A stretch of DNA of 64,000 nucleotides from Methylovorus menthalis (GCF_020523625.1 NZ_JAJAQH010000003.1:62001-126000); one strand, 5' to 3'; shown: positions 36,340-45,374, counted from the first letter of the stretch. Program-made: numbers and translations. Notes: a model not told the origin generated them from the letters alone.

Positions 36340-38647
36340 TAAGCTCGTTCCCAGCCTGGTCGTTTCCGAAAATCCCGCGGATCCGTTCCGGTACATTATT
36401 TCTGTGCGTGCCATGTGCGATCTGGTTGCCCGTCGCGGTGATCTGGATCAGCGCTTTACGCCGGCGCCCACGGCGCTGGAGGGGATGATGGGGCATACCT
36501 CGGTCACGTCTAATCGCAATGCCAGCTACGAGACCGAGATTGCGCTCACTGGCGAATATCAGAACATTTTTGTGCGGGGCCGGGCAGATGGCTATGACCC
36601 GGAGCTCAACCAGCTGGAGGAGATCAAGACTTTCAAGGGCCTGCTGGAGCGCATGCCGGAAAATCATCGCTTCCTGCACTGGGCGCAGGCCAAGGTGTAT
36701 GCCGCGCTGTTGTCGCAGGAGCGCGAGCTGCGCGAGATCAATACCGCGCTGGTGTATTACAACGTATCGAGCAAGACGGAAGAGCCGCTAAGCGAGCTTT
36801 ATACGGCGGAGGAGCTGGCCGCGTATTTCAACGCGCAATGCGCCCAGCTGCGCACCTGGGCGGACCGCGAGGTGGCGCACCGCCTGCGCCGTAACCTGCA
36901 GCTCACGGCCTTGCAGTTTCCGCACCCTACCTTTCGCACCGGGCAGCGCGTACTGTCGGAATCGGTGTACAAAACGGCGAGCCTGGGCAAATGCCTGATG
37001 GCGCAGGCCACCACCGGCATCGGCAAAACGCTGGGCACGCTTTTCCCGCTGCTGAAAGCCATGCCGGAAAAGAAGCTGGACAAGATTTTCTTTCTCACGG
37101 CGAAAACCTCCGGGCGCAAGCTGGCGCTGGATGCCATCCATGTGATTCACGCGGCCAACCCGGACCTTGGCTTGCGTACGCTGGAACTGGTGGCGCGCGA
37201 AAAGGCCTGCGAGCACCCCGACAAAAGCTGCCATGGAGACTCCTGCCCGCTGGCCAAGGGGTTTTATGACCGCTTGCCGCCAGCGCGCATAGCAGCGCTG
37301 GAGCGCGGCATGATGGACCGCGAGGCACTGGCGGCGGTGGCGCGGCAACATCAGATTTGCCCTTATTACCTGGCGCAGGATCTGGTGAGCTGGAGCGATG
37401 TGGTGGTGGGCGATTACAACTACTACTTTGATCTGTATGCCGTGCTGTATGCGGGCACGGTGATGAATGAATGGCGCGTCAGCATCCTAGTGGATGAGGC
37501 GCACAACATGATAGAGCGCGGCCGCAAGATGTACAGCGCCAAGCTGGATCAGCAGGTGTTCGAGGTCATGCGGCAGGAAGCCCCCAAGTCGCTGAAAACA
37601 CCGCTGGAAAAACTCAGCCAGGCCTGGAGCAGCATGGTGCAGCCGCAGGTGGCACCGTATGAGGTCTATCCGGCGATTGAGGAAGACTTTGAGCTTTCCC
37701 TGCAGCGGGTGGTCACGCGCATTACCGATTATCTGGTGCTGCACCCGACCGATAACGCCGCCAGCCTGCTGAATTTCTATTTTGACGCCCTGCAGTTTGT
37801 CACGCTGGCCGATGCCTTTGGCCCGCATTCCATGTTTGATATCACGCTGAAAGAGGGCCGCGCTAATTTGTTGCAGGCAAACACGGTGCTATGCATACGC
37901 AATATCGTGCCCGCGCCATTCCTCAAGACGCGCTTTGATGCCGCGCAATCTGCCACGCTGTTTTCCGCCACGCTCAGCCCCTCGCATTTTTACAGTGACA
38001 TGCTGGGCCTGCCGGATAAAACGCCGTTTATCGATGTGCCATCGCCATTCAGCCCAGAGCAGCTCGATGTGCGGCTGGTGACGCATATTTCCACGCGCTA
38101 TCTGCGCCGGCGCCACTCGGTGATGCCGATTGCCCAGCTCATGGCCAGGCAATACAAAGCCCGACCTGGCAACTATCTGCTGTTCGTGAGTAGCTTTGAT
38201 TATTTGCAGCAGGTATACGCGCTTTTTACCGAGCGTTATCCCGATATCCCGGTGCGGCAGCAAGCGCGCATGATGACGGAGCAGGACAGGGAAGCCTTTA
38301 TCAATGGCTTTACTGATACCTCGGAAGGCATTGCGTTTGCCGTGCTGGGCGGTGCTTTCGGTGAGGGCATCGATTTGCCGGGTGATCGGCTGGTGGGCGC
38401 CTTTGTCGCCACCATAGGCTTGCCGCAGATCAACGAGGTAAACGAGCAGATGCGGGAACGCATGGAAGAGATATTTGGCACAGGGTATGAGTACACTTAT
38501 CTCTACCCCGGCCTGCAGAAAGTGGTACAGGCGGCGGGCCGTGTGATCCGTACGCGCGAAGATACGGGCGCCATTTACCTGATTGATGACCGCTACTCGC
38601 AAGCCGAGGTGCGTGCCCTGCTGCCAACGTGGTGGGAAATCCGCTAA
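36338..38647 (+). CDS. RecB-type nuclease fused to DinG/XPD-like helicase
   Basis: The N-terminal 130 residues form a PD-(D/E)XK nuclease: GRADGYDPELNQLEEIKT (D, then E-x-K) and HWAQAKVYAAL (QxxxY). The helicase follows with Walker A ATTGIGKT, VDEAHNM, four Cys (ACEHPDKSC, GDSCP, ICPYY) for a [4Fe-4S] cluster as in DinG/XPD, and motif VI QAAGRVIRT. The canonical start GTG 36404 would cut off RYIIS, a conserved N-terminal strand, and has no Shine-Dalgarno. ATT 36338 has AAGGA 6 nt upstream and no in-frame ATG, GTG or TTG lies between. It probably acts in DNA repair. Confidence 0.82.
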   Translation: MKLVPSLVVSENPADPFRYIISVRAMCDLVARRGDLDQRFTPAPTALEGMMGHTSVTSNRNASYETEIALTGEYQNIFVRGRADGYDPELNQLEEIKTFKGLLERMPENHRFLHWAQAKVYAALLSQERELREINTALVYYNVSSKTEEPLSELYTAEELAAYFNAQCAQLRTWADREVAHRLRRNLQLTALQFPHPTFRTGQRVLSESVYKTASLGKCLMAQATTGIGKTLGTLFPLLKAMPEKKLDKIFFLTAKTSGRKLALDAIHVIHAANPDLGLRTLELVAREKACEHPDKSCHGDSCPLAKGFYDRLPPARIAALERGMMDREALAAVARQHQICPYYLAQDLVSWSDVVVGDYNYYFDLYAVLYAGTVMNEWRVSILVDEAHNMIERGRKMYSAKLDQQVFEVMRQEAPKSLKTPLEKLSQAWSSMVQPQVAPYEVYPAIEEDFELSLQRVVTRITDYLVLHPTDNAASLLNFYFDALQFVTLADAFGPHSMFDITLKEGRANLLQANTVLCIRNIVPAPFLKTRFDAAQSATLFSATLSPSHFYSDMLGLPDKTPFIDVPSPFSPEQLDVRLVTHISTRYLRRRHSVMPIAQLMARQYKARPGNYLLFVSSFDYLQQVYALFTERYPDIPVRQQARMMTEQDREAFINGFTDTSEGIAFAVLGGAFGEGIDLPGDRLVGAFVATIGLPQINEVNEQMRERMEEIFGTGYEYTYLYPGLQKVVQAAGRVIRTREDTGAIYLIDDRYSQAEVRALLPTWWEIR

Positions 38648-38717
38648 GGCATTTGGTGGCGGTAGCCTGGGATGAATAGCCCGCTGATCCAGAGTGTCAT
38701 TTCCCTAACCCCCCTTG

Positions 38718-39842
38718 TCAGGCCCGCTCGCTTTTCCGGGTCTCGGCTATCTGGCGTTGCAGCAAATGCAACACATGCCGCTCAATGGCATCCAGTGCCC
38801 AGGGCGCATCTTTATGCGTGGTTTCCTGCTCAACTGCCTCCAGCAGTTTGCCCGCCATATAGGTTTCAATAATCAGCGGGTGCACATAACACTTGCGGCA
38901 GATGGTGGGGGTGTTGCCCAGCTTGCGGGCGGCTTCGGTGATCGCCTGCACCACATTCTTTTTGGCCTGGGTCTGGTTTTCAAACGCATCCAGTGAGGTG
39001 AGCGATTGAAAGGTATGCAAGGTGCCAGACCAGGTTCTGAAATCCTTGGCGGTATAGTCGCGGCCGGTAATCGTCTTGAGATAAGCATTCACATCGGATG
39101 AGCTGATGGCATGGCGTTGCCCATCATCATCCACATACTGAAACAGCGCTTGCCCCGGCAGGTCCTTCATCTTGCGCACCAGGCTGGCCAGCCTTGCATT
39201 CTGCAATTCGATGGCATGCTCCACCCGGCTTTTGCCGCGGAAGTGAAAAGCGATGCGGCCGCCTTGCACCTCTACATGGCGATTGCGCAGGGTAGTGAGT
39301 CCAAAGGAACGGTTGGTGCGGGCATATTCGTCATTGCCAACGCGTATCATGGTTTTTTCCAGCAAGGCAATCACCAGTGCCAGCACTTTCTCCCGGCACA
39401 ACCCTGGCCTGGCAAGGTCCGCATCTACTTGCTCGCGTATCAGCGGCAGATGCAGGGCGAAATCCAGCATGTGGGCGTATTTCGCTTCATCGCGGATGGC
39501 GCGCCACTCCTTGTGGTAGCGATACTGCTTGCGGCCCTTGGCATCCACCCCGGTGGCTTGGATGTGCCCATTGGCATACGGGCATATCCACACGTCTTGC
39601 CAGGCAGGCGGAATGGCGAGCGCCTTGATGCGCACCAGATGCGTTTTGTCATGCAGTGGGCGGCCTTGCCGGTCTATATAGCGGAAGCCCTTGGCTGTGT
39701 GTTTGCGGGCAAAGCCGGGTGTGCCGTCATTCACATAGCGCAGCCGCGCGGCTTCGGCTGACAACGCCATGTCGCCATGCAATTCGGCACCGAGGGCGTC
39801 GTTGAGCTGGACTGTGCATTCATCAAGCGTGGTATCGGGCAT
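38718..39842 (-). CDS. DNA topoisomerase IB (poxvirus/bacterial type)
   Basis: A 374-residue type IB topoisomerase that relaxes supercoils through a 3'-phosphotyrosyl intermediate. The N-terminal domain has FRYIDRQGRPL and KTHLVRIKALAIPPAWQDVWICP; the catalytic domain has RVGNDEYARTNRSFGLTTLRNRH, GRDYTAKDFRTWSGT and CRKCYVHPLIIE, with the active-site Tyr in CYVHP. Present in a subset of bacteria as an accessory enzyme. It is convergent with the helicase gene and sits alone. Confidence 0.92.
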   Translation of the reverse strand: MPDTTLDECTVQLNDALGAELHGDMALSAEAARLRYVNDGTPGFARKHTAKGFRYIDRQGRPLHDKTHLVRIKALAIPPAWQDVWICPYANGHIQATGVDAKGRKQYRYHKEWRAIRDEAKYAHMLDFALHLPLIREQVDADLARPGLCREKVLALVIALLEKTMIRVGNDEYARTNRSFGLTTLRNRHVEVQGGRIAFHFRGKSRVEHAIELQNARLASLVRKMKDLPGQALFQYVDDDGQRHAISSSDVNAYLKTITGRDYTAKDFRTWSGTLHTFQSLTSLDAFENQTQAKKNVVQAITEAARKLGNTPTICRKCYVHPLIIETYMAGKLLEAVEQETTHKDAPWALDAIERHVLHLLQRQIAETRKSERA

Positions 39843-39936
39843 CGCGTGCTTTCAGCGGATGGATATGTACTTGATGACCAGTGCTGGCGGGTAAAAGTGC
39901 CTGAACGTCGGATGAAACGCTCAGGTCACCATAGCC

Positions 39937-40875
39937 TCAGATTGCAATGGCGAAGACCGGATCGTCGGCGGGGTGCCTGGCTGAAAGTCGCTGGCCTTCG
40001 AGCAGCAGCTCGTCATGAAAGATGCTGGCAATGGGCGATAGCTTTTTGCCCTTGGACGTGACGATATGCCAGTTGGCATGAATGGGGAAACCGGCGACAT
40101 CCAGCACGGTGATCTCGGTTTGATTGGGGTAATCATGAATGGCGTGGATGGAAATCACGCCGATGCCGAGATCACTGGCGACGGCTTCTTTAATCGCCTC
40201 GTTGCTGCCCAGCTCCAGCCGGATATTCGGCATGAACTTCATCTCCTTGAAATGCATATCGCAGGCCATGCGCGTGCCTGAGCCCATTTCGCGCAGGATA
40301 AACCGGTCTTGGCTGAGCTGATCCAGCGTGATGTGAGGCTGATGCGCCAAGGGGTGGGCTTTATTGGCGATGATGACGAGCGGGTTGGGCATGAAGACTT
40401 CGTCCTCAATCTCGATATGCAGCGGCGGCCGCGACATGATGTACATGTCATCCATGTTTTTTTCGAGGCGCTCGATGACTCCCTCGCGATTCAATACTTC
40501 CAGCGCAATATCAATTTCCGGATAGCGCTGGCAAAACGAGCCCAGCACCCGCGGCACAAAATATTTGGCGGTGCTCACTACCGCAATCTTTAGGCGGCCG
40601 CGCGTCACGCCTTTCAACGCCATGACTTTCTGCTCAAAGGCCTCCCACTCGGCGGACATAATGCGTGCGCTGTTGGCCAGCTCCAGCCCTACCTCGGTCA
40701 TGTGGATTTTTTTGGCGATCACCTCAAACAGCGGCAGGCCGACGGTGCTCGCCAGCTCCTTCAGTTGCATGGAGGCGGTGGGCTGGGTGATATGCATCCG
40801 CCGCGCGGCTGCTGTCACGCTACCGGTATCGGCCAGGGCCAGCAGCAAACGTAATTGGCGAAAGGTGACGTTCAT
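39937..40875 (-). CDS. LysR-family regulator, CbbR/CmpR-like
   Basis: A 312-residue LysR protein: N-terminal winged helix (FRQLRLLLALADTGSVTAAARRMHITQPTASMQL) and a periplasmic-binding-type effector domain. Overall sequence (ILREMGSGTR, SNEAIKEAVASDLGIGVIS) is close to the CbbR/CmpR group that controls CO2 fixation or inorganic-carbon uptake genes. It is transcribed divergently from an SbtA-type bicarbonate transporter 91 bp away, the usual LysR target layout. The intergenic stretch is AT-rich. Confidence 0.88.
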   Translation of the reverse strand: MNVTFRQLRLLLALADTGSVTAAARRMHITQPTASMQLKELASTVGLPLFEVIAKKIHMTEVGLELANSARIMSAEWEAFEQKVMALKGVTRGRLKIAVVSTAKYFVPRVLGSFCQRYPEIDIALEVLNREGVIERLEKNMDDMYIMSRPPLHIEIEDEVFMPNPLVIIANKAHPLAHQPHITLDQLSQDRFILREMGSGTRMACDMHFKEMKFMPNIRLELGSNEAIKEAVASDLGIGVISIHAIHDYPNQTEITVLDVAGFPIHANWHIVTSKGKKLSPIASIFHDELLLEGQRLSARHPADDPVFAIAI

Positions 40876-40966
40876 AGGTTTTATCTATGTAAGTGTTGAT
40901 TATTATCTATTTTACACTATGAATATTGCTTCTTATACTGCGCTCACTTTTAAGGGGAGCGTATAC

Positions 40967-41926
40967 GTGAGCAATTTTGCTGATCCAGCCATACTGTTTT
41001 TCATATTCGGGGTGCTAGCCGGGTTTGCCCGGTCCAATCTGGAAATCCCGCATGCCATTTCTCGTTTTTTATCGTTGTATCTCCTGATGGCGCTGGGCTT
41101 GAAAGGCGGCTTTGCCCTGCATCATTCCGGCATTACCTCCGAAGTCAGCCTGGCGTTGGGCCTCGCGATTTTTCTTGCCGTGTTTATTCCCATCGTGGCG
41201 TATTTCATCCTGGGAAAATGGCTCAATAAACTGGATGCCGCGGCGATTGCGGCTACTTATGGCTCCATCAGCGCGGTGACCTTCATTACCGCCTCGCAAA
41301 GTCTGGATCAGCAGGGTATTCATTACGGCGGCTACATGGCCGCGGCGATGGCGCTGATGGAATCGCCTGCCATTGTGCTGGCGATCGTGCTCGCCAATAA
41401 GGCCAGAGCGCAGCAATCGACTGGCACGTCCACTCACACCAGTTTGTCCAAGGTTCTGCATGAGTCGTTTACCGATGGTGGGCAGTTGCTGCTGCTGGGT
41501 GCCATGGCGATCGGCATTCTCAGTGGCGATGCCGGGCATAAAGCCATGACGCCGTTTTCGATTGATCTGTTCAAGGGCCTGCTGTCATTCTTCTTGCTGG
41601 ATATGGGCTTGCAGGTGGCGAGAAACCTCAGCCAGTTGAAGCGCGTGCCCAGGCTGACCATTGTGTATGGCCTGGTGGCGCCACCCGTGCATGCCATGCT
41701 GGCCCTGGGCATTTGCAAGCTGGTGGGCATGCAGCTGGGCGAAACCATCCTGCTGATGGTGCTGGCAGCCAGTGCGTCTTACATTGCAGTGCCCGCCGTC
41801 TTGCGGCAGGCGGTGCCTGAGGTGAGTCCGGCGCTGTATATGGGCATGTCGCTGGGTATTACGTTTCCGCTGAATATTCTGATCGGGATTCCTGCTTATA
41901 CCTGGCTTGCGCATTATTTCATGTAG
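40967..41926 (+). CDS. sbtA: SbtA-type Na+-dependent bicarbonate transporter
   Basis: A 319-residue protein from GTG 40967, chosen because AAGGGGAG lies 7 nt upstream; an ATG at 40919 has none. It has about ten helices in two inverted halves and the DUF897/SbtA features: NFADPAILFFIFGVLAG, MALGLKGG, TYGSISAVTF, MALMESPAI, and SYIAVPAVLRQAVPE near the end. In cyanobacteria SbtA imports bicarbonate with Na+. With a CbbR-like regulator alongside, a role supplying bicarbonate for carboxylation is likely. No SbtB/PII-like gene is adjacent. Confidence 0.87.
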   Translation: MSNFADPAILFFIFGVLAGFARSNLEIPHAISRFLSLYLLMALGLKGGFALHHSGITSEVSLALGLAIFLAVFIPIVAYFILGKWLNKLDAAAIAATYGSISAVTFITASQSLDQQGIHYGGYMAAAMALMESPAIVLAIVLANKARAQQSTGTSTHTSLSKVLHESFTDGGQLLLLGAMAIGILSGDAGHKAMTPFSIDLFKGLLSFFLLDMGLQVARNLSQLKRVPRLTIVYGLVAPPVHAMLALGICKLVGMQLGETILLMVLAASASYIAVPAVLRQAVPEVSPALYMGMSLGITFPLNILIGIPAYTWLAHYFM

Positions 41927-41957
41927 CTGGGGTGGATAGAGCCTGGTTTTAGCGTGA

Positions 41958-41992
41958 CTGATATGGTTTTTATTGAGACATCTGCATCTGTT
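41958..41992 (+). promoter_or_regulatory. MocR-region box A
   Basis: CTGATATGGTTTTT, a 9-bp spacer, then TCTGCATCTGTT. The same two blocks with the same spacer length occur at 43829-43863 between the MocR-type gene and ccoG. This copy lies 56 bp before the ATG of the 108-residue unknown gene. Probably a binding site of the MocR-type regulator. Confidence 0.6.
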
Positions 41993-42047
41993 GGTGTTTT
42001 GCCCGCTGCACTATGATGCCTCTTCGTTTATCCAGGCTGGGGCTTTC

Positions 42048-42374
42048 ATGCAGATTGTGGCGGTAACCAAAAAAGATCAGGACTTGCTGTTTGCCTCGGG
42101 CAATACCTTGCGCATTTCGGTGGAGCGCATGTTTGAAGTCGGCATCTACGAAGGGGCGGCAGAGGTAGCGCGTATCCGCTTTGAAGCGCTGTCGTCGCTC
42201 AATAATCTGGAGCTGCCACCGTTGTATCGGCTGTCCGCCGCATCGGTGACTACCGCCATGCCGCGCGAGCAGCTGGCCGATGCGGGCCGCGCCGCGATTG
42301 CCTTGTTTCAGTATTACACCAACGGCAGCGTGCGCGTGCCCGACGAGATGCAGGCGACGCTGGCGCTGGCCTGA
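42048..42374 (+). CDS. Unknown 108-residue protein
   Basis: The ATG at 42048 starts a soluble protein beginning MQIVAVTKKDQDLLFASGN. It has no membrane segment, signal or metal motif. A helical part with EAARIRFEALSS-like amphipathic pattern and a C-terminal FQYYTNGSVRVPDEMQ can be seen. I do not recognise a family. It is convergent with the MocR-type gene, with no space between stops, and is preceded by box A, so its expression is likely tied to that regulator. Confidence 0.65.
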   Translation: MQIVAVTKKDQDLLFASGNTLRISVERMFEVGIYEGAAEVARIRFEALSSLNNLELPPLYRLSAASVTTAMPREQLADAGRAAIALFQYYTNGSVRVPDEMQATLALA

Positions 42375-43790
42375 TCAGCGGATATGTTCGGGGATCAGCC
42401 TCGCCACCGTGTGCAGGGCCTGCTCGATTTCACTGGTCCATTCATGGCCGTAATTCAGCCGTATGTATTGCGAAAACTGCCGTTGCGCTGAAAACATGGG
42501 GCCTGGCGCAATGCTGATGCCATGTTCCAGACAATGCTGATGCAGCGAGAGTGCATCGGTGCCGTCGGGCAGTTTCAGCCACAGAAAATAGCCACCTGCC
42601 GGGCGCGTCAGCTGAGTACCGGCTGGGAATACCTGCTCAATGGTTTCAATAAAGCGTATCTGCTGCATCAGCAAGGTATGCCTGAGTGAGCGCAAGTGGC
42701 GGTCATAGCCACCCATGGCCAGATACGCTGCCAGCGTTTGCTGTACCGGCGCGGGCGCGGCAAGCGTGGTGGTGAGCTTGATGCGCTCTATGGTTTTGGC
42801 GTAGCGACCCGCTGCCACCCAACCCACGCGATACCCCGGCGCCAGACATTTGGAAAATGACGAGCAATGCATGACCAGGCCCTCGGTATCAAACGCCTTG
42901 GCAGGCTTGGGGCGCTGCTGCCCAAAGTACAGTTCACCATACACATCATCTTCGATCAGCGGCACCTGATAGCGCTGCAGCAAGGCCACCAAGGCCTGCT
43001 TTTTATCCTCCGGCATCAGGCTGCCCAAGGGATTCTGAAAATTGGTCATCAGCCAGCAGGCTGCTGGTTTATGCTGCTCCAGTGCCGCTGCCATGGCATT
43101 CAGATTGACGCCGGTTTTGGGATGGCTGGGGATTTCAATGGCATTCAGCCCATTACGCTCGATCGCCTGCAGCGCGGCATAAAAGGTCGGGCACTCGATC
43201 AGAATGCTATCACCGGGTTTTGAGACCGCGGCCAGGCAGAGATTGAGCGCTTCCAGCGCGCCATTGGTAATCACGATGTCATCGGTAGGCACGCTGAAAC
43301 CATCAATCATGTAGCGCACGGCAATCTGGCGGCGCAGGTTTTCATCGCCCGGGCTCAAGTCACGCACCGAGCTCCACGGGTCCATGTGCTGGGCGATGGA
43401 GGCCATGGTGCGGCCCAGTTTTTTCAGCGGAAACAGCAAAGGGCTGGGGAAGGCAGACCCCAGCGGCACCACCGTACGATTGCGAGTGGCGCCCAGAATA
43501 TCAAACACCAGCTCGCTCACATCCACCGGCGTCAAATACGGATGCGCCACCGGGTGCGCGACCAGCTCCGGCAGGCTGGAACCACCACCACTGACGTAAT
43601 AGCCCGAGCGCTCTTTTACCGTAATCAGGCCGCGCGCTTCCAGCAGATAATAGGCTTCAAATACGGTAGAAGCGTTTACCGCATGGCTAGCGCTGGCCTG
43701 GCGCACCGATGGCAGTTTGTCACCCTTGCGCAGCACACCGGTGCGTATGGATTCGGCAATATCTTCCGCCAGTTTTTCGTATTTTTTCAT
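42375..43790 (-). CDS. MocR-type regulator (GntR winged helix fused to aminotransferase)
   Basis: A 471-residue protein with an N-terminal GntR winged helix (YEKLAEDIAESIRTGVLRKGDKLPSVRQASA) and a fold-type I aminotransferase domain. The PLP lysine lies in CSSFSKCLAPGYRVGW; YGELYFG and FQNPLGSLM are also present. MocR proteins sense PLP or an amino compound; PdxR is the best-known example. It is divergent from ccoG, and the region between carries box B. The target pathway is not evident. Confidence 0.88.
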   Translation of the reverse strand: MKKYEKLAEDIAESIRTGVLRKGDKLPSVRQASASHAVNASTVFEAYYLLEARGLITVKERSGYYVSGGGSSLPELVAHPVAHPYLTPVDVSELVFDILGATRNRTVVPLGSAFPSPLLFPLKKLGRTMASIAQHMDPWSSVRDLSPGDENLRRQIAVRYMIDGFSVPTDDIVITNGALEALNLCLAAVSKPGDSILIECPTFYAALQAIERNGLNAIEIPSHPKTGVNLNAMAAALEQHKPAACWLMTNFQNPLGSLMPEDKKQALVALLQRYQVPLIEDDVYGELYFGQQRPKPAKAFDTEGLVMHCSSFSKCLAPGYRVGWVAAGRYAKTIERIKLTTTLAAPAPVQQTLAAYLAMGGYDRHLRSLRHTLLMQQIRFIETIEQVFPAGTQLTRPAGGYFLWLKLPDGTDALSLHQHCLEHGISIAPGPMFSAQRQFSQYIRLNYGHEWTSEIEQALHTVARLIPEHIR

Positions 43791-43828
43791 GGCCGGGCCC
43801 TGCAGCTGATCAGGCAGGCAGTATAAAT

Positions 43829-43863
43829 CTGATATGGTTTTTTATGTGGTTTCTGCATCTGTT
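43829..43863 (-). promoter_or_regulatory. MocR-region box B
   Basis: CTGATATGGTTTTT, 9 bp, TCTGCATCTGTT: the same arrangement as box A at 41958-41992. It lies 39-73 bp upstream of the MocR-type start codon and 55-89 bp upstream of the ccoG start, where an autoregulatory operator would be expected. Confidence 0.6.
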
Positions 43864-43917
43864 TTATATTGATGGCGAGTTTTAACATGGCACATACTCA
43901 AATGAATGGAGCCAGCC

Positions 43918-45360
43918 ATGCAAGCGGTTATTGCCGGTGCTGCCAAGCCCGCCAGAAAAATCATTCCTATCGTGCCGTATGCGGTCAAGGGCAAATATCG
44001 TAATCTCAAGACCGGGATTCTACTCCTGGCCTACACGGTTTATTTTGGCCTGCCCTGGCTCACCTGGCATGGTGCCGCGCGCAGCGGCCAGCCTTTGCTG
44101 TTTGACCTTGCTAATTCCCGCTTCTTTTTGTTTGATATCGTGATCTTCCCGCAGGACCTGATGGTGCTGATGGCGATCATGGTCATGGCGGCCACCATGC
44201 TGTTTGTCTCGGCCGCGCTATATGGCCGGGTATTCTGCGGGTTTTTCTGCTTCCAGACCTTGTGGACCGATGCCTTCCGCATGATAGAAGGCTGGGTGCA
44301 GGGCGAGGCGCAGGCCCGTATCCGCTTGATGAAACAACCCTGGGGCCTGGAGAAAATCGCCAAGCTGGGGCTGACCCATGCGCTCTGGCTTTGCCTGGCG
44401 CTGGCAACGGCCGTGACCTTTACCCTGTATTTCGCCGATGCCCGCCACCTGATCTCCGCCATCTGGGAAGGCCATGCGCCCATGGCGGCCTACACCGCCA
44501 TTGCTACCATCACCGCTACCACCTATGTCGCTGCCGGCTTTGCCCGCGAGAATATCTGCCGCGTGGCTTGTCCCTATGGCAAATTCCAGAGCGCGATGCA
44601 GGACCCGCTGACCAAAACCGTGGTCTACGATGCTGCCCGCGGTGAACGCACGCAAGGCCGCCAGCCACCCGCCAAGGCGCTCAAGGAGCCAGGTTCGCGT
44701 CAGCAGCAGGGCGTGGGCGACTGTATTGATTGCGGCTATTGCGTCAATGTCTGCCCCACCGGCGTGGATATCCGCAAGGGCTTTCAGATTGACTGCATTG
44801 CCTGCGGTTTGTGTATTGATGCCTGCAATACCATCATGAAATCCATACAGCTGCCAACCGGCCTGATTGATTTCCGCCAGGCCGCGGCGGTGGAGCCTGC
44901 GGCCAAATCTGCCACCATCAGCTTTGCCAGCCGCCTCAAGCAATATGGCTATCTGGGGCTGATGGCATTGGCGATTGTCTTCTTTGCCTACAAGATCCAG
45001 CACCTGGAGCCCTTCGTCGCCAATATCCAGCAAGACCAGCCGCTGGTGACCCGCATGTCCAATGGCGACCTCAAAAGCCGCTACATGGTGCGCCTCACCA
45101 ATAAAGAGGCTCATGCACAGACTTATGTGCTCACCCTGCAAGGCTTGCCAACCGATGCTGCCGCTGCCCGGCACGTGATGCAAGTGCCCTCCGGCAAAAC
45201 CTACGCCAGCACTTTCAGCATTGTGCTTTCACCGCAGGTGGCGCAGACGCTGCAAGGCTTTACTGCCGTGATCACGCCGCTGGAAGCGCATGAACGCGCC
45301 GAGCCTGAAAAAGCCCAGGAATTCAGTCTGGCGTATTCGTCGGGCCAGACTAGGGAGTGA
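43918..45360 (+). CDS. ccoG: Cytochrome c oxidase accessory protein CcoG (FixG/RdxA family)
   Basis: A 480-residue membrane ferredoxin-like protein started at ATG 43918 (GGAG 6 nt upstream; ATG 43906 also in frame). After two or three helices come GRVFCGFFCFQTLW, a second helix group, CRVACPYGKFQ, and two [4Fe-4S] motifs CIDCGYCVNVCP and CIACGLCIDAC. The C-terminal Ig-like domain (residues about 360-480) is periplasmic. CcoG delivers or reduces copper for assembly of cbb3 oxidase. No ccoNOQP genes are in the window; it is controlled from a region shared with a MocR-type regulator. Confidence 0.92.
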   Translation: MQAVIAGAAKPARKIIPIVPYAVKGKYRNLKTGILLLAYTVYFGLPWLTWHGAARSGQPLLFDLANSRFFLFDIVIFPQDLMVLMAIMVMAATMLFVSAALYGRVFCGFFCFQTLWTDAFRMIEGWVQGEAQARIRLMKQPWGLEKIAKLGLTHALWLCLALATAVTFTLYFADARHLISAIWEGHAPMAAYTAIATITATTYVAAGFARENICRVACPYGKFQSAMQDPLTKTVVYDAARGERTQGRQPPAKALKEPGSRQQQGVGDCIDCGYCVNVCPTGVDIRKGFQIDCIACGLCIDACNTIMKSIQLPTGLIDFRQAAAVEPAAKSATISFASRLKQYGYLGLMALAIVFFAYKIQHLEPFVANIQQDQPLVTRMSNGDLKSRYMVRLTNKEAHAQTYVLTLQGLPTDAAAARHVMQVPSGKTYASTFSIVLSPQVAQTLQGFTAVITPLEAHERAEPEKAQEFSLAYSSGQTRE

Positions 45361-45374
45361 TAGGCGTGGCAGGG

